From: Christensenella sp. UBA1385
Lineage (GTDB): Bacteria; Bacillota; Clostridia; Christensenellales; Aristaeellaceae
Reading direction: 5' to 3'
Assembly: GCA_002305755.1 (NCBI GenBank)
Contig: DBQV01000008.1
Location: 1-61,937, forward strand
Length of the DNA stretch: 61,937 nucleotides
A program made the position numbers and the translations under genes. Every line of letters begins with the position of its first letter. Position 1 is the stretch's first letter. Of the stretch, positions 8,496 through 17,613 are shown piece by piece. Under the pieces are notes generated by a model that made no database searches, was not told where the DNA came from, and saw only the letters and a program-made list of their open reading frames with translations.

Positions 8496-9574
8496 AAGCG
8501 AAACTGAACCGGGAGACCGTCGTCCGCTCCAAGCTGCTCTGGGCCGTGATCGCGGAGCTTCTGATCCTGCTGGTCGGCTTTATCATGCGGCCGGATTTCC
8601 TCAGCGTGCAGCTGATGACGCTGGCCGACGGCTCACGGGTGCTGTTTGGCACGCCGATCGACATTCTCAACCGCTCGGCCGAGATCACCATCATCGCCAT
8701 GGGCATGACGCTGGTCATCGCGCTGGGCGGTACGGACCTGTCCGTGGGCGCGCTGGTGGCGGTTTCGGGGGCCATGGCGCTGAAATTTCTGCGCTGGGAT
8801 GTGCTGGAATACCCCACGCCCGGCGACTATACCGTGATGCCCTACTTTCTGGTCATCCTGGTGCCGCTGGCCGTGTGCACGCTGATGGGCGCGTTCAACG
8901 GGCTGCTCATTTCCAAACTGGGCATGCAGCCGATCATCGCCACGCTGATTTTGATGGTGGCGGGGCGCGGCATCGCCCAGATCACCACCAACGGCAAGCA
9001 GTTCACCACCATGTACACGCCCTTTCAGCAGATCGCCCAGGGGTACTTTCTGAAGCTGCCCATGCCCATCATCATCACCGCGGTGGTGATCCTCGGTGTG
9101 GCCCTCTTTACGCGCAAGACGTCCTACGGCATGTTTGTGGAGTCCGTCGGCGTCAACCCCAACGCCAGCCGCGTATCCGGGCTTCAGTCCAGCCGGATCA
9201 TCCTGATCGCCTTCATGATCACCGGCTTCCTCTCGGGCATTTCGGGGCTGATCTATTCCAGCCGCATCTCCTCCTGCGATTCCAACAACGCCGGCATCAA
9301 CAACGAAATGAACGCGATTCTGGCGGTGGTCATCGGCGGCACCAGCATGTCCGGCGGCAAGTTCAGCCTGACGGGCACGGTGATCGGCTCGCTCATCATC
9401 CAGACGATCGTCACGCTGGTGTACTTCTTCGGCGTGGTGTCCGAGGCGATCATGGCCTTTGAGGCGATGATCATCGCAGTGGTCATCGTGCTCCAGTCCG
9501 AACCGGTGCGCAAGTTCTTTGCGTCCCGCAAACGCAGCCGCGCGTCGGCGACGGGAGGTGCTGTCCGTGCTTAA
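8492..9574 (+). CDS. ytfT: Sugar ABC transporter permease, YtfT type
   Basis: 360 residues with about nine to ten hydrophobic helices of the BPD_transp_2 family. Typical features are the stretch MGMTLVIALGGTDLSVGA and GGTSMSGGKFSLTGTVIGSL near the C-terminus. It forms a heterodimer with the YjfF-like permease encoded next. It overlaps the ATPase gene by four bases and the next gene by eight, so the three should be translationally coupled. Confidence 0.92.
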   Translation: MKAKLNRETVVRSKLLWAVIAELLILLVGFIMRPDFLSVQLMTLADGSRVLFGTPIDILNRSAEITIIAMGMTLVIALGGTDLSVGALVAVSGAMALKFLRWDVLEYPTPGDYTVMPYFLVILVPLAVCTLMGAFNGLLISKLGMQPIIATLILMVAGRGIAQITTNGKQFTTMYTPFQQIAQGYFLKLPMPIIITAVVILGVALFTRKTSYGMFVESVGVNPNASRVSGLQSSRIILIAFMITGFLSGISGLIYSSRISSCDSNNAGINNEMNAILAVVIGGTSMSGGKFSLTGTVIGSLIIQTIVTLVYFFGVVSEAIMAFEAMIIAVVIVLQSEPVRKFFASRKRSRASATGGAVRA

Positions 9575-10619
9575 GGCGGAACCCAGGCGCCAGAGCGCGC
9601 TGACGAGAATCTTCAACCCCAAGTACATCATGGTGTACGCAACGCTGGGCGTATTTCTGGTCATCTACCTCTTTGGCGCGCTGATGTACGGCGACAAGGG
9701 CTTTACCACCCTCCGGACGCTGACCCTGATGTTCTCCGACAACGCCTATGTGGGCGTTTCGGCGGTGGGCATGACGATGGTGCTGATCACCGGCGGCATC
9801 GACCTTTCCGTGGCCGCGGTGGCGTCGCTGACGGGCATGTTCGTTGCCTACGGCGTCACGGTGCTGGGGCTGGACCCCTGGGTGTGCGTGCTGTTTTCGC
9901 TGGCGGTGGGCACGGCGCTGGGCCTTGTGATGGGCGCGGCGATCCACTACCTGAACGTGCCCCCCTTCATCACCACGCTGACGGGCATGTTTATGGCCCG
10001 GGGCGTGTGCGCGCTGATCAGCCGCGAGTCCATCTCCATTGACAACCCCACCATCGATTATCTGGCGGGGCTCAAGTGGTACATCATGCGCCTGCAGGAC
10101 GGCGAATGGGTCAAGCTGAAGCCCGTGGCCTACATTAACCTCAGCGTGCTGATCTTCATCGCGATGATCATCATCGGCACCATCATCCTGCAGAAGACGC
10201 GCTTCGGCCGCAACGTCTACGCCATCGGCGGCAACGAGCAGTCCGCCCGCCTGATGGGCCTGCCCGTGGCGCGCACCAAGGTGCTGGTTTACGGCTTCAA
10301 CGGCCTGTGCTCGGTGCTGTCCGGCATCGCCTACGCGCTTTACGTGAAATCCGGCTGGAACCTTGCCCTTCAGGGCTCGGAGCTGGATGTGATCTCCTGC
10401 TGCGTGATCGGCGGCGTGATGCTCTCCGGCGGCGTGGGCTACATGCAGGGCATGCTTCTGGGCGTGCTGCTGAAGGCCACCATCCCCGCCATCATCACTT
10501 TCAACGGCACCATGAACTCCTGGTGGGCCAAGATCTTCACCGGCCTGCTGCTGCTGCTGTTCATCATCATCCAGCGCGTGGTGGTGGCCTCCTCCGACAG
10601 GGCGAAGAAGACGGAATAA
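9567..10619 (+). CDS. yjfF: Sugar ABC transporter permease, YjfF type
   Basis: 350 residues, BPD_transp_2 family (VGMTMVLITGGIDLSVAAVAS, FGRNVYAIGGNEQSARLMG). I chose the GTG at 9567 because GGGAGG lies eight bases upstream; an ATG at 9519 in the same frame has no SD and would overlap the previous gene by 56 bases. It pairs with the permease at 8492. The stop codon is directly followed by the palindromic element at 10620. Confidence 0.9.
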   Translation: MLKAEPRRQSALTRIFNPKYIMVYATLGVFLVIYLFGALMYGDKGFTTLRTLTLMFSDNAYVGVSAVGMTMVLITGGIDLSVAAVASLTGMFVAYGVTVLGLDPWVCVLFSLAVGTALGLVMGAAIHYLNVPPFITTLTGMFMARGVCALISRESISIDNPTIDYLAGLKWYIMRLQDGEWVKLKPVAYINLSVLIFIAMIIIGTIILQKTRFGRNVYAIGGNEQSARLMGLPVARTKVLVYGFNGLCSVLSGIAYALYVKSGWNLALQGSELDVISCCVIGGVMLSGGVGYMQGMLLGVLLKATIPAIITFNGTMNSWWAKIFTGLLLLLFIIIQRVVVASSDRAKKTE

Positions 10620-10777
10620 TACCAATTCAACTTGTTAACGCATCTTCCGGGCGGCCTTTTTGGTCTGATGCTGTGTTCCTGAAAGCTGGACGCAGCGCTG
10701 CTGCGCCTGCGCTTTCGCTTCTTGCCTCAGACCAAGAATCCTCGCCCTATTGGATGCATGAACAACTTTCATTGGTA
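10620..10777. repeat. 158-bp palindromic intergenic element, copy A (MITE-like or structured RNA)
   Basis: The outermost 17 bases at each end, TACCAATTCAACTTGTT and AACAACTTTCATTGGTA, are inverted repeats (14 of 17 pair). Further in, TTGGTCTGA pairs perfectly with TCAGACCAA and GAAAGC with GCTTTC around a GCAGCGCTGC centre, so nearly the whole element can fold into one long hairpin. A second copy of almost equal length lies at 17220-17378, and its ends coincide with these. I see no open reading frame and no clear target-site duplication. Confidence 0.7.
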
Positions 10778-10826
10778 CAAGCCTGACAGAGGGCAGCGCT
10801 TGGCGGAGCGACCGAAAGGATGGCGG

Positions 10827-12335
10827 ATGAAACAGGCAAACATGACCCTCGACCGCGCCTATGTGATCGATAGGATCGATCCGCGCATCTACGGCTCGTT
10901 TATCGAGCATCTGGGACGGGCCGTCTACGGCGGCATCTATGAGCCGGGGCACCCGACGGCGGATGAGAACGGCTTCCGGCGGGACGTGATCGAGCTGGTG
11001 CGCAGGCTGAATGTGCCGGTCACGCGCTATCCGGGCGGCAACTTCGTCTCCGGCTTTGACTGGGAGGATTCCGTCGGCCCGCGCGGGCAGCGCCGGCACA
11101 GGCTGGACCTGGCCTGGTTCACCACCGAGACCAACGAGGTGGGTCTGCATGAGTTTGTGCAGTGGTGCAGCCAGGCAAATACCGAGCCTATGTACGCCAT
11201 CAACCTTGGCACCCGGGGCGTGGACGCCGCCCGAGCGGTGGTAGAGTATGCCAACCACCCCGGCGGCAGCTGCTGGAGCGACCTGCGCCGCAAGAACGGC
11301 GCGGACAAACCCTTCGGCATCAAGCTCTGGTGCCTGGGCAACGAGATGGACGGCCCCTGGCAGATCAGCCATAAGACCGCATCCGAGTACGGCCGGGTGG
11401 CCAACGAGGCGGCCAAGGTGATGAAATGGGTCGATCCCTCCATCGAGGTGGTGGCCTGCGGCAGCAGCTCCTCCCAGATGCCGACCTTCGGCGACTGGGA
11501 GCTGCAGATGCTTGACGAGTGCTACGAAAACGTGGATTATGTGTCCCTGCACCGTTATTACGGCAACCCCACGGGCGATACCCGCGCCTTCCTCGCCCGC
11601 TCCATGGATCTGGACGCCTTCATCAGGACGGTGGCGGCCATCTGCGACGCGGTGGGCGGCAAGAAGCACGCCAGGAAAAAACTGCACCTCTCTTTTGACG
11701 AGTGGAACGTGTGGTACCACAGCCGCGAGCAGGATCAGGAGGTCTGGAAGCAGGATAAGTGGAACCGCGCACTGCCGCTGCTGGAGGATGTGTACAATTT
11801 TGAGGACGCCCTGCTGGTGGGCAGCATGCTGATCACCTTCCTGCGCAACGCCGACCGCGTGAAGATCGCCTGCATGGCGCAGCTGGTCAACGTGATCGCC
11901 CCGATCATGACCAGGAAAGGCGGCGGGGCCTGGGCGCAGACCATCTACTGGCCCCTGATGCAGGCCAGCCGCTACGGCCGCGGCGAAGCGCTGCGGGCGA
12001 TCGTGGATTCGCCCCTGTACGACTGCGGGGATTACGAGGCCGTGCCGGAGCTGGACGCCACGGCGACCGTGGATGAAGAGGGCCATGTCAGCATCTTCGC
12101 CGTCAACCGCAGCCTGACGGAGGATATCCGCCTGCGGGCGGATCTGCGCAGCTTTGACGGGCTGCGCGCGGTGGAGCATTCGGTGCTGCACCACGACGAC
12201 GTGAACGCCGTGAATACGGAGCTAAAGCCGGACGAGGTGAGGCCCGTTTCCGCCAGGGGCGGGGAGCTGAAGGACGGATACCTGGAGATCACCGTGCCCG
12301 CACTCAGCTGGAACGTGATCCGCGCAATCAGATAA
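10827..12335 (+). CDS. abfA: Alpha-L-arabinofuranosidase, GH51
   Basis: 502 residues, the usual length for intracellular GH51 enzymes. E173 in GNEMDGPWQ is the expected acid/base and E292 in DEWNVWY the nucleophile; their spacing matches the Geobacillus enzyme (E175/E294). A C-terminal beta-sandwich follows the barrel. The start at 10827 has AAAGGA seven bases upstream; an earlier in-frame ATG at 10722 would translate through element A and is unlikely. There is no signal peptide, so it releases L-arabinose from imported arabino-oligosaccharides in the cytoplasm. Confidence 0.95.
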   Translation: MKQANMTLDRAYVIDRIDPRIYGSFIEHLGRAVYGGIYEPGHPTADENGFRRDVIELVRRLNVPVTRYPGGNFVSGFDWEDSVGPRGQRRHRLDLAWFTTETNEVGLHEFVQWCSQANTEPMYAINLGTRGVDAARAVVEYANHPGGSCWSDLRRKNGADKPFGIKLWCLGNEMDGPWQISHKTASEYGRVANEAAKVMKWVDPSIEVVACGSSSSQMPTFGDWELQMLDECYENVDYVSLHRYYGNPTGDTRAFLARSMDLDAFIRTVAAICDAVGGKKHARKKLHLSFDEWNVWYHSREQDQEVWKQDKWNRALPLLEDVYNFEDALLVGSMLITFLRNADRVKIACMAQLVNVIAPIMTRKGGGAWAQTIYWPLMQASRYGRGEALRAIVDSPLYDCGDYEAVPELDATATVDEEGHVSIFAVNRSLTEDIRLRADLRSFDGLRAVEHSVLHHDDVNAVNTELKPDEVRPVSARGGELKDGYLEITVPALSWNVIRAIR

Positions 12336-12355
12336 TATCAAGCAAGCCTGAGAAA

Positions 12356-12384
12356 GGCCCGGAGGAGAAGACCCCTGCCGGGCC
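12356..12384 (+). other. Hairpin between abfA and araA
   Basis: GGCCCGG (12356-12362) pairs with CCGGGCC (12378-12384), with no T-run. It is probably an intra-operon structure. Confidence 0.5.
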
Positions 12385-12405
12385 CCCGGCAAAGGAGAGG
12401 GAAAA

Positions 12406-13902
12406 ATGATCGAGATGAAGCAATACCGGTTCTGGTTCTGCGTCGGCTCGCAGGACCTGTACGGCGAGGAGTGCCTGAACCATGTGGCCGAGCACGCCCG
12501 CATCATGACGGACAGGATCAACGCCTCGGGCCTGCTGCCCTTCCCGCTGGTGCTGAAGCCCACGCTGCTGACCAGCGGCATGATCCGCGCCACGCTGAAC
12601 GCCGCCAACGCGGATGAGAACTGCGCGGGCGTGATCACCTGGATGCACACCTTTTCACCCGCCAAATCCTGGATCGCGGGCCTGAAGGAGCTGAGAAAGC
12701 CCCTGCTGCACCTGCTGACCCAGTTCAACCGCGAAATCCCCTACGACAGCATCGACATGGATTTCATGAATGAGAACCAGTCGGCCCACGGGGACAGGGA
12801 GTTCGGTCACGTCGTCACCCGTCTGGGCATGGAACGCAAGCTGATCGCCGGCTACTGGGAGGATGAAAAGGTGCTGACCCGCATCGCCTCCTGGATGCGC
12901 ACCGCCGTCGGCGTGGTGGAGAGCCGGGGCATTCGCGTGATGCGCATGGCAGACAACATGCGCAACGTGGCCGTCACCGAGGGCGACAAGGTGGAGGCTC
13001 AGCAGGTCTTCGGCTGGGAGGTGGACGCCTATCCCTCCAGCGAGATCGCAAAAGCCGTGCGCGACGTATCCCAAAGCGATGTGAACGCGCTGGTGGATGA
13101 GTACTATGAGCGCTATACCATCCTGCTGGACGGGCGCGACCCGGGGGAGTTCCGCCGCCATGTGGCCGTGCAGGCGCAGATCGAGCTCGGCCTGGAGCGC
13201 TTCCTGAAGGAGAAGAACTATCACGCCGTGGTGACGCACTTTGACGACCTGGAGGGCCTGCAGCAGCTGCCGGGCCTGGCCATCCAGCGGCTGGAGGAAA
13301 AGGGCTACGGCTTCGGCGCGGAGGGCGACTGGAAGACGGCCGCCATGGTGCGCCTGATGAAGCTGATGAGCGCGGGCGTCAAGGACGCCAAGGGCACCTC
13401 GATGCTGGAGGACTATACCTATAATCTGGTGCCCGGCAAGGAGGGCATCCTGCAGGCCCACATGCTGGAGATCTGCCCCAGCCTGGCAGACGGCGAGATC
13501 GCCATCCGCTGCCAGCCTCTTTCGATGGGCCGCCGGGAGGATCCGGCGAGGCTGGTGTTCACCTCCAAGACCGGCCCGGGCATCGCCGCCTCGCTGATCG
13601 ATCTGGGCACGCGCTTCCGCCTGGTGATCCAGGAGGTGGACTGCAAGAAGAACGAAAGGCCCATGCCCAGGCTGCCCGTGGCCACCGCCTTCTGGACGCC
13701 GCGGCCCGACTTCTACACCGGCATCGAGGCCTGGGTGCTGACGGGCGGCGCGCACCACTCCTCCTTCAGCTTTGACCTGTCCGCCGAGCAGATGGCCGAT
13801 TGGGCGGCCTACATGGGCGTGGAGGCCGTGGTGCTGGATCAGAACACCACCATGCAGGGCCTGAAACGCGATCTGGCGCTGGGCCGCCTGCTGTATCGGT
13901 GA
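12406..13902 (+). CDS. araA: L-arabinose isomerase
   Basis: 498 residues, a full-length AraA. Recognisable parts are FWFCVGSQDLYGEE at the N-terminus, MNENQSAHGDREFG, EGDWKTAAMVRLMK, GTSMLEDYTYNL and GGAHHSSFS, which contain the family's metal-binding glutamates and histidines. It converts L-arabinose to L-ribulose in the cytoplasm with Mn2+. It starts behind AAGGAGAGG; a second in-frame ATG lies at 12415. It overlaps the kinase gene by GTGA. Confidence 0.97.
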   Translation: MIEMKQYRFWFCVGSQDLYGEECLNHVAEHARIMTDRINASGLLPFPLVLKPTLLTSGMIRATLNAANADENCAGVITWMHTFSPAKSWIAGLKELRKPLLHLLTQFNREIPYDSIDMDFMNENQSAHGDREFGHVVTRLGMERKLIAGYWEDEKVLTRIASWMRTAVGVVESRGIRVMRMADNMRNVAVTEGDKVEAQQVFGWEVDAYPSSEIAKAVRDVSQSDVNALVDEYYERYTILLDGRDPGEFRRHVAVQAQIELGLERFLKEKNYHAVVTHFDDLEGLQQLPGLAIQRLEEKGYGFGAEGDWKTAAMVRLMKLMSAGVKDAKGTSMLEDYTYNLVPGKEGILQAHMLEICPSLADGEIAIRCQPLSMGRREDPARLVFTSKTGPGIAASLIDLGTRFRLVIQEVDCKKNERPMPRLPVATAFWTPRPDFYTGIEAWVLTGGAHHSSFSFDLSAEQMADWAAYMGVEAVVLDQNTTMQGLKRDLALGRLLYR

Positions 13903-15530
13903 GCGCCGTGGCACAGCAGGATGTAAGCACCCGCGCGGCGCAGCTGGCGGCGGGCGAAGGCTGCCTTGGCATAGAGTTCGGCTCCACCCGCATCAAGGCG
14001 GTGCTGATCGGGCCCGACTGCAAGCCCCTGGCCACAGGCAGCTTCAGCTGGGAAAACCGCTTCGAGGGCGGATACTGGACCTATGATCTGGATGAAGTGA
14101 TCCGCGGCATGCAGGCGGCCTACGCCGGGGTGAAGCGCGAGGTCAGGGATAAATACGGCCTCACGCTCAGCAGGCTTTCCGGCCTTGGCGTATCGGCCAT
14201 GATGCACGGATACCTGCCCTTCGACGGCGAGTTCCGCCAGCTGGCGGCCTTCCGCACCTGGCGCAACACCGTGACGGGGGAGGCCGCCGCTGCCCTCTCC
14301 GAGCTGTTTCAGTTCAACATTCCCCAAAGATGGAGCATCGCCCACCTGTATCAGGCCATACTGAACGGGGAAGAGCATGTGGCGCGCATCGACTGTCTGA
14401 CCACCCTGGCGGGCTATGTGCACGCGCGGCTGACGGGCCTGAAGGCTGTCGGCCTGGGGGAGGCCTCGGGCATCTTCCCGCTGAACGCGGAGGGAAGGGA
14501 CTATGACGCCGGAAAAATGGCTCAGTTCATGGCCATGCCCGCCTGCCGCGCGCTGAAAAAACACATCAGGGAGCTTCTGCCCCGCGCACTGCCCGCAGGC
14601 GAGGAGGCGGGCCGCCTGACGCAGGAGGGCGCGCTGCTGCTCGACCCGGCGGGAGACCTGCTGCCGGGCGTGCCGCTGTGCCCGCCCGAAGGCGACGCCG
14701 GCACCGGCATGGTGGCGACAAACAGCATCGCCGCCCGGGGCGGCAACGTATCGGCGGGCACCTCCGTTTTTCTGATGGCGGTGCTGGAAAAGCCCCTGTC
14801 CCGCCCCTACCCGGAGATCGACATCGTGGCCACGCCGGAAGGGCTGCCCGTGGCGATGGTGCACTGCAACAACTGCACCACCGATCTGAACGCCTGGGTG
14901 GAGCTTTTTGCCCAGTTCCTGCGCGCGGCGGGGATGAAGGAGGATAAGAACGCCATCTACGGCGCCTTCTTCCGTCAGGCGCTGGCGGGCGACGAGGCCT
15001 GCGGCGATCTGCTCTCGGTGGGTTATTATTCTGGCGAGCACATCACGGGCTTTGGATCCGGCCGCCCGCTGCTCTCTTGGGCCGATACGGCTGATCTGAG
15101 CTTCAGCAACCTGGCGCGCGGCATCCTTTTCTCGTCCCTTGCAACGCTGCGCCTTGGCATGGACATCCTCAAGGACGAGAATGTGAAGCTGGATAAGCTC
15201 CTGGGGCACGGCGGCCTGTACAGGACGGGGCAGACCGGCCAGCGGTTTACCGCCGCGGCGCTCTCCGTGCCGGTCTCCGTGATGGAGACGGCGGACGAAG
15301 GCGGCGCCTTCGGCATCGCGCTGTTGGCGGCCTTTATGAGGCGCCGCCGCGAAAGCGGCGAGGGGCTGCAGGCCTTCCTTGAAAGCAGCGTATTCGGCGG
15401 CGCGCCCGTCAGCACGCTCGCGCCCGATCCCCGGGACGAGGCGGGCTTCGCGCGCTATATGGAACGCTTTAAGAAGGGCCTGAAGCTGGAGAGGCAGGCC
15501 GTGGACCTGCTTGGCAAGGAGGGAGACTGA
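13899..15530 (+). CDS. FGGY-family carbohydrate kinase, probable L-ribulokinase of the araA-araD operon
   Basis: About 543 residues with the FGGY ATPase fold: GIEFGSTRIKAVLIG at the N-terminus, GGNVSAGTSVFLM in the middle and LLGHGGLYRTGQTGQRF near the C-terminus. Its place between araA and araD implies that it phosphorylates L-ribulose. It is not the classical AraB subtype, which is encoded separately at 50266-51960, so its substrate could be another ketopentose. The start is uncertain: GTG 13899 overlaps the araA stop (GTGA), and GTG 13908 is also possible. Confidence 0.85.
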   Translation: MSAVAQQDVSTRAAQLAAGEGCLGIEFGSTRIKAVLIGPDCKPLATGSFSWENRFEGGYWTYDLDEVIRGMQAAYAGVKREVRDKYGLTLSRLSGLGVSAMMHGYLPFDGEFRQLAAFRTWRNTVTGEAAAALSELFQFNIPQRWSIAHLYQAILNGEEHVARIDCLTTLAGYVHARLTGLKAVGLGEASGIFPLNAEGRDYDAGKMAQFMAMPACRALKKHIRELLPRALPAGEEAGRLTQEGALLLDPAGDLLPGVPLCPPEGDAGTGMVATNSIAARGGNVSAGTSVFLMAVLEKPLSRPYPEIDIVATPEGLPVAMVHCNNCTTDLNAWVELFAQFLRAAGMKEDKNAIYGAFFRQALAGDEACGDLLSVGYYSGEHITGFGSGRPLLSWADTADLSFSNLARGILFSSLATLRLGMDILKDENVKLDKLLGHGGLYRTGQTGQRFTAAALSVPVSVMETADEGGAFGIALLAAFMRRRRESGEGLQAFLESSVFGGAPVSTLAPDPRDEAGFARYMERFKKGLKLERQAVDLLGKEGD

Positions 15531-15533
15531 GCT

Positions 15534-16229
15534 ATGCTGGAAGCGCTCAGACAAGCGGTGCTGGAAGCCAATCTGGAGCTGCCCAGGCGCGGCCTTGTCA
15601 CCTATACATGGGGCAATGTCAGCGCGAGGGACCCCGTGACCGGCCTTGTGGTCATCAAGCCCAGCGGGCTGGAGTACGGCCGGATGCGCGCGGAGGACAT
15701 GGTGATCGTGGACGCGGAAGGCCGCTCGGTGGAGGGCGGCCTGCGCCCTTCCTCCGATCTGCTGACCCACCTTGAGCTGTATCGGCGCTATCCCGCCCTG
15801 GGCGGCGCGGTGCATACCCACTCCGCCCACGCCACAGCCTGGGCGCAGGCCGGGCGCAGTATCCCCTTCTACGGCACCACGCAGGCGGACTACTTCCGCG
15901 GCCCCATCCCCTGCACAAGGCAGCTGACGGAGCGCGAGGTGGAGGAGGCCTACGAGCTGAACACGGGCCGCGTGATCGTGGAAACGCTGGACGGCCTGGG
16001 CCTCGACCCGCTGGAGATGCCCGCGATCCTGTGCAGAAATCACGGCGTATTCACCTGGGGCAAGGACGCGGCGGAGGCCGTACACAACGCCGTAGTGTTG
16101 GAGGAGGTAGCCAGAATGGCCCTCTGGACCGAGCAACTGAATCCCTCCGCGCGCCCCGCGCCGGACTGCCTGCTCAAAAAGCACTACGAGCGCAAGCATG
16201 GCAAGAACGCCTATTACGGGCAGAAATAG
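15534..16229 (+). CDS. araD: L-ribulose-5-phosphate 4-epimerase
   Basis: 231 residues, class II aldolase/adducin fold. KPSGLEYG, the zinc-binding HTHSAHATAW and the later RNHGVFTWG motif with the third histidine are all present. It converts L-ribulose 5-phosphate to D-xylulose 5-phosphate, feeding the pentose phosphate pathway. It begins three bases after the kinase gene and ends the operon. Confidence 0.95.
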   Translation: MLEALRQAVLEANLELPRRGLVTYTWGNVSARDPVTGLVVIKPSGLEYGRMRAEDMVIVDAEGRSVEGGLRPSSDLLTHLELYRRYPALGGAVHTHSAHATAWAQAGRSIPFYGTTQADYFRGPIPCTRQLTEREVEEAYELNTGRVIVETLDGLGLDPLEMPAILCRNHGVFTWGKDAAEAVHNAVVLEEVARMALWTEQLNPSARPAPDCLLKKHYERKHGKNAYYGQK

Positions 16230-16285
16230 CACCGATCCAAACCCCTGGCGCATCGCCGCGCCTTCACATCGTTTCTTACCTCCTG

Positions 16286-16313
16286 TTGTTATGCCCGGGC
16301 TTTTGACTATAAT
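16286..16313 (+). promoter_or_regulatory. Promoter for the CmpB-like gene
   Basis: TTGTTA (16286-16291), 16 bases, TATAAT (16308-16313), about 65 bases ahead of the ATG at 16380. Confidence 0.6.
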
Positions 16314-16379
16314 CAGGGCAGCGGCCCCTGCGGCTGGCCGGCAGGGACGCGGATCGTCCGGCAAAAGGAGGCGAAGATC

Positions 16380-17174
16380 ATGGAATGGGCGCTGATCGGA
16401 CCTTACATCCTCTTGTTTTTCACCGCTTCCTTTCTGGGGTGGTGCATGGAGGTCGCCTGCAAGCTGGTGCAGTTCGGGCGGTTTATCAACCGCGGCTTTC
16501 TGATCGGGCCCTGGTGCCCGATCTACGGCTTCGGCACGGTTCTGATCACGCTGCTCTTATCCAGGTTTGTTGATGATCCCTTGGCTGTTTTCGGTCTGGC
16601 CATCTTGCTTTGCGGCACCTTGGAATACCTCACCAGCTACGCGATGGAAAAAGCGTTTCACGCGAGGTGGTGGGATTATTCCACCAAGAAGTTCAACCTC
16701 AACGGGCGGGTATGCGCCGATACGCTCATTCCCTTTGGGCTCCTGGGCCTTGGCATGATCTACTTTGCGAAGCCCTTCCTGTTTCACCTGTACGGGATGA
16801 TGAGCGAAGCGGCCCTGCGGACGGTGTGTGAAACGCTTCTTACACTGTTTTTGACAGACACGGCCCTGTCCGGCGTCACGCTCCTGCGCCTGCGCCGCCA
16901 CGCGGCTTCTCTGGAAGGGGACAGCACGGAATCCATTACCGGCGCGGTCCGCAGCGCGCTTTCCGCCCAGCCCGCGCTGATCCGCAGGATCCTGCACGCG
17001 TTCCCCGACGCGAGCCTCTATAACCGGCGCGTGATAGAGCAGATGCGGGCGAGAAAGAAAAAGCTGGAAGCGGAAATCAGGGAAACGAGGACCAGGGCAA
17101 GGACGGCGATGGAGCTGAAAGAGAAGCAGCTGCAGCAGTCGCTGTCACGTTACAGGCAGAAACCGCGCGGATAG
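16380..17174 (+). CDS. Putative ABC-transporter permease, CmpB/PF06541 family
   Basis: 264 residues. The first 175 residues contain about five membrane helices and the family hallmark GWCMEVACK...GFLIGPWCPIYGFG. The last 70 residues form a charged coiled coil (RARKKKLEAEIRETRTRAR). The family is annotated as a putative ABC-transporter permease but its function is unknown, and no ATPase lies next to it. It has its own promoter, so it is probably not part of the ara operon. Confidence 0.75.
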   Translation: MEWALIGPYILLFFTASFLGWCMEVACKLVQFGRFINRGFLIGPWCPIYGFGTVLITLLLSRFVDDPLAVFGLAILLCGTLEYLTSYAMEKAFHARWWDYSTKKFNLNGRVCADTLIPFGLLGLGMIYFAKPFLFHLYGMMSEAALRTVCETLLTLFLTDTALSGVTLLRLRRHAASLEGDSTESITGAVRSALSAQPALIRRILHAFPDASLYNRRVIEQMRARKKKLEAEIRETRTRARTAMELKEKQLQQSLSRYRQKPRG

Positions 17175-17219
17175 TATCCGCCCCCTGTCTCGCCGGAGGC
17201 GGCTGGCGCGGCCGGCTCA

Positions 17220-17378
17220 TACCGGTCCAAGCTGCTCATGCATCCTTGCGTCAGTCATCCGGGGCTGATGCCGTGCCGCTGAAAGCTTGACGCGGATCTG
17301 CTAAGCCTGCGCTTCCGATTCATAGTCTTAGATCAACATGACTCCCCGCATTGAATGCGTGAACAGATTTCCTTTGTA
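17220..17378. repeat. 159-bp palindromic intergenic element, copy B
   Basis: This aligns end to end with the element at 10620-10777. By eye 17 of 25 bases match at the left end, 46 of 60 without gaps through the centre (from the conserved CTGATGC onward) and 17 of 21 at the right end. The outer arms still pair in part (CTCATGCAT with CGCATTCAA-type sequence), but the inner stem is eroded, so it looks like an older or differently folded copy. Confidence 0.65.
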
Positions 17379-17438
17379 TTCAGAGAGAAGCGACACAAGA
17401 TCCAGAATAAAAGCGAGCCCTTGAACAAGAGAGCAGTA

Positions 17439-17450
17439 TGCGGGCCCGCA
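17439..17450. other. 12-bp perfect palindrome
   Basis: TGCGGGCCCGCA lies between element B and the terminator-like hairpin. It could be a protein-binding site or part of a folded RNA; nothing else supports a role. Confidence 0.3.
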
Positions 17451-17458
17451 CCCGAAAG

Positions 17459-17492
17459 CGCCGAATGCGGATACGCTCCGCGTCGGCGTTTT
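17459..17492 (+). terminator. Intrinsic terminator-like hairpin ahead of the Opp-type operon
   Basis: CGCCGA pairs with TCGGCG, and an inner GCGGA with TCCGC, followed by TTTT. It lies 34 bases upstream of the next promoter and would insulate that promoter from read-through. Confidence 0.55.
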
Positions 17493-17525
17493 CGCGTTTG
17501 ATCGGACAGCGCGGTCGCGGAACGG

Positions 17526-17554
17526 TTGCAACCTGTTTTCAATTATTGTAGAAT
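17526..17554 (+). promoter_or_regulatory. Promoter of the expanded Opp-type ABC operon
   Basis: TTGCAA (17526-17531), 17 bases, TAGAAT (17549-17554), giving a leader of about 50 nt. It is the only convincing promoter in the 439-bp gap 17175-17613; the rest of that gap holds element B, a palindrome and a terminator-like hairpin. Confidence 0.6.
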
Positions 17555-17613
17555 AACTTAATTCCTGTGGATACAAGGAAGAGGATGGAAACAGAATAAG
17601 GAGGAGATCTGTG

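Noticed and set aside
10611..10785. Target-site duplication flanking palindromic element A
   Set aside because: The bases just outside the ends (GGAATAA and CAAGCC) do not match, so transposition is not proven here.
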